Positions 6,427 to 7,572 of a DNA stretch of 7,572 nucleotides are shown piece after piece. The notes under the pieces were generated by a model. That model was given only the letters and a program-made list of their open reading frames with translations. It was not told where the DNA came from and made no database searches. The DNA is taken from the NCBI GenBank assembly GCA_002329405.1, contig DCTE01000154.1, forward strand, positions 7,511 through 15,082. The letters are read 5' to 3'. The stretch's first letter is position 1, and each line of letters starts with the position of its first letter. This stretch comes from Ruminococcaceae bacterium UBA1448 (GTDB taxonomy: Bacteria; Bacillota; Clostridia; Oscillospirales; Ruminococcaceae). Both the position numbers and the translations under genes were made by a program.

Positions 6427-7563
6427 ATGAAAAAAGGCTATAAGAGACTTATCGCAATGCTTCTTGCTGCCGCTCTTACTACCAGCTTGGCCGCCTGCAG
6501 CAGCGGTGGCGGCGGAACCGATGAAAATGCCGGCGACCAGGCATCCGGCGGATCCAGTGACGGCACTTTCACTGCATCCGGTGAAACGCTCAATGTCGGC
6601 GTGCAGTCCAATATTATCTCTATCCCCACTGTTTATGCAGAAGAGCAGGGATACTTTGATGAACTTGGCCTGGATGTTAATCTGATTATGTTCCCGAACG
6701 GTTCCCCTGAGAATGAGGGCCTGGCAGCCGAGCAGCTGGATGTGGCATCCAACGGACTGGCTTCGGTTTATTCCATGGCTTCCGGCCTGTGTGACTGGAT
6801 CGCAGAATCGGACAGCGGTTCGGTAACCGTTCAGGTTTATGTCCGCCCGGACAGCCCGGTACTCGACCACAAGGGCGAAATTGAAGGCAAACCGGATATG
6901 TACGGCAGCGCGGATACGCTGCGCGGCCTGACGGTGCTGGGCCCGACCTCCACGATGGAGCAATGGGTCGCCGCTTCCTACTTCTCCCAGTTCGGCCTGA
7001 CGGCAGGAGCGGATTATGAATACCTGAATATGGATCGTGCAGCAGCGGCACAGGCGATCCTGACCGGCGAAGGCGATGTTTTTGTTGCGACCGATGTTGA
7101 CTACTGCAATATGATGGAAGAAAACGGCATGGTTGCAGTTGCAGACTGCATGGATGCGACGGATACCGAGTTCTACAACGGTTTCCTGGCGCGCAAGGAC
7201 ATCCTGGAAGAGCGCTACGACGATGTTGTTCTGTTCCTGCAGGGCATGTACAAGGCTGCAGAAGAGCTGCAGGCGGATCCGGAGCTGCGAAATGAGTTTG
7301 CGCTGGAGTTCTACTCCGAAAACGGCAAGCCTGCGGATGCGGATGACGTAGCGTATGAGACTGAGGTGCGTCCGTTCCTGGTACCGGATGACTTCTCGTC
7401 AAGTGATTACTACCTTGGCTCCGGTACGCTGCAGGTAGGCTCCTTCTTCGCATCGATTGGAACGATCGAAGAAGATCAGGTTCAGTTTATCGAAGAGGCA
7501 ATCAACGTTGGCCCGCTGCAGGATGCGCTTGGCATTACGGTGCAGGCTGCAACGCTTGAATAA
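6427..7563 (+). CDS. NMT1/SsuA-like ABC transporter substrate-binding lipoprotein
   Basis: A complete 378-residue extracellular solute-binding lipoprotein. It begins with a lipoprotein signal peptide: basic MKKGYKR, a hydrophobic core, and lipobox LAAC with the lipidated Cys24. A Gly/Ser-rich tether of about 20 residues follows. The mature domain starts with TLNVGVQSN and YAEEQGYFDELGLDV, the characteristic opening of the NMT1/SsuA/TauA class that binds sulfonates, taurine, nitrate or thiamine precursors. Other class features are LRGLTVLGPTSTMEQWV (from residue 165), the second-lobe opening LRGK-type strand, and YLNMDRAAAAQAILTGEGDVFV. The gene follows the two-component system by 84 bp. No permease or ATPase gene is visible because the window ends 9 bases after the stop; they probably follow. 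The exact ligand cannot be read from the sequence, but the sulfatases nearby make a sulfated or sulfonated compound a reasonable guess. Confidence 0.88.
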   Translation: MKKGYKRLIAMLLAAALTTSLAACSSGGGGTDENAGDQASGGSSDGTFTASGETLNVGVQSNIISIPTVYAEEQGYFDELGLDVNLIMFPNGSPENEGLAAEQLDVASNGLASVYSMASGLCDWIAESDSGSVTVQVYVRPDSPVLDHKGEIEGKPDMYGSADTLRGLTVLGPTSTMEQWVAASYFSQFGLTAGADYEYLNMDRAAAAQAILTGEGDVFVATDVDYCNMMEENGMVAVADCMDATDTEFYNGFLARKDILEERYDDVVLFLQGMYKAAEELQADPELRNEFALEFYSENGKPADADDVAYETEVRPFLVPDDFSSSDYYLGSGTLQVGSFFASIGTIEEDQVQFIEEAINVGPLQDALGITVQAATLE

Positions 7564-7572
7564 TCACCCATT

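Noticed and set aside
6420..6443. A 7-codon leader frame starting at ATG 6420 and overlapping the start of the binding-protein gene.
   Set aside because: The ribosome site ends one base before this ATG, too close for efficient initiation, and the peptide shows no attenuation feature such as a codon run or hairpin.
1..7572. Search for insertion sequences, CRISPR arrays, tRNA or rRNA genes, and attachment sites.
   Set aside because: No transposase, regularly spaced repeats, RNA gene signatures or long repeats were seen; the window is almost fully coding.

Overview
The window is a catabolic or scavenging locus with every gene on the + strand: two tandem sulfatase-family hydrolases (the first cut by the window edge), a YesM/YesN-type two-component system, and a lipoprotein solute-binding protein of an NMT1/SsuA-like ABC importer. 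Strong AGGAGG ribosome sites, a YesMN-type regulator pair, a lipoprotein (not periplasmic) binding protein and cysteine-type sulfatases all suggest a Bacillota/Clostridia-type anaerobe, perhaps from the gut, of middling GC content. That assignment is an inference; no rRNA or marker gene is present.

Layout: 1-1413, sulfatase A (5' end missing); 1444-2967, sulfatase B, 30 bp downstream and with its own ribosome site; 2983-3025, a strong intrinsic terminator closing the sulfatase operon; 3026-3083, a short leader with a possible -10 element; 3084-4901, membrane sensor histidine kinase; 4882-6342, AraC-type response regulator overlapping the kinase gene by 20 bp; 6343-6426, a regulatory gap with a possible operator and promoter; 6427-7563, solute-binding lipoprotein. 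The permease and ATPase genes would be expected beyond the right edge, and the rest of the sulfatase operon beyond the left edge.

Proposed working model (inference): the lipoprotein captures a small sulfated or sulfonated (or otherwise anionic) compound outside the cell, an ABC transporter imports it, and the two sulfatases cleave the ester in the cytoplasm, since sulfatase B has no export signal. The kinase senses a ligand outside the cell and the regulator activates the transport genes, and possibly the sulfatases. The organisation resembles in principle the sulfate-ester and sulfonate scavenging systems of Pseudomonas (ats/ssu), but with a YesMN-type two-component system as controller. I see no unknown protein family. 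The less ordinary points are the gene combination, the paired divergent sulfatases, and a 12-base element repeated upstream of the kinase and binding-protein genes.
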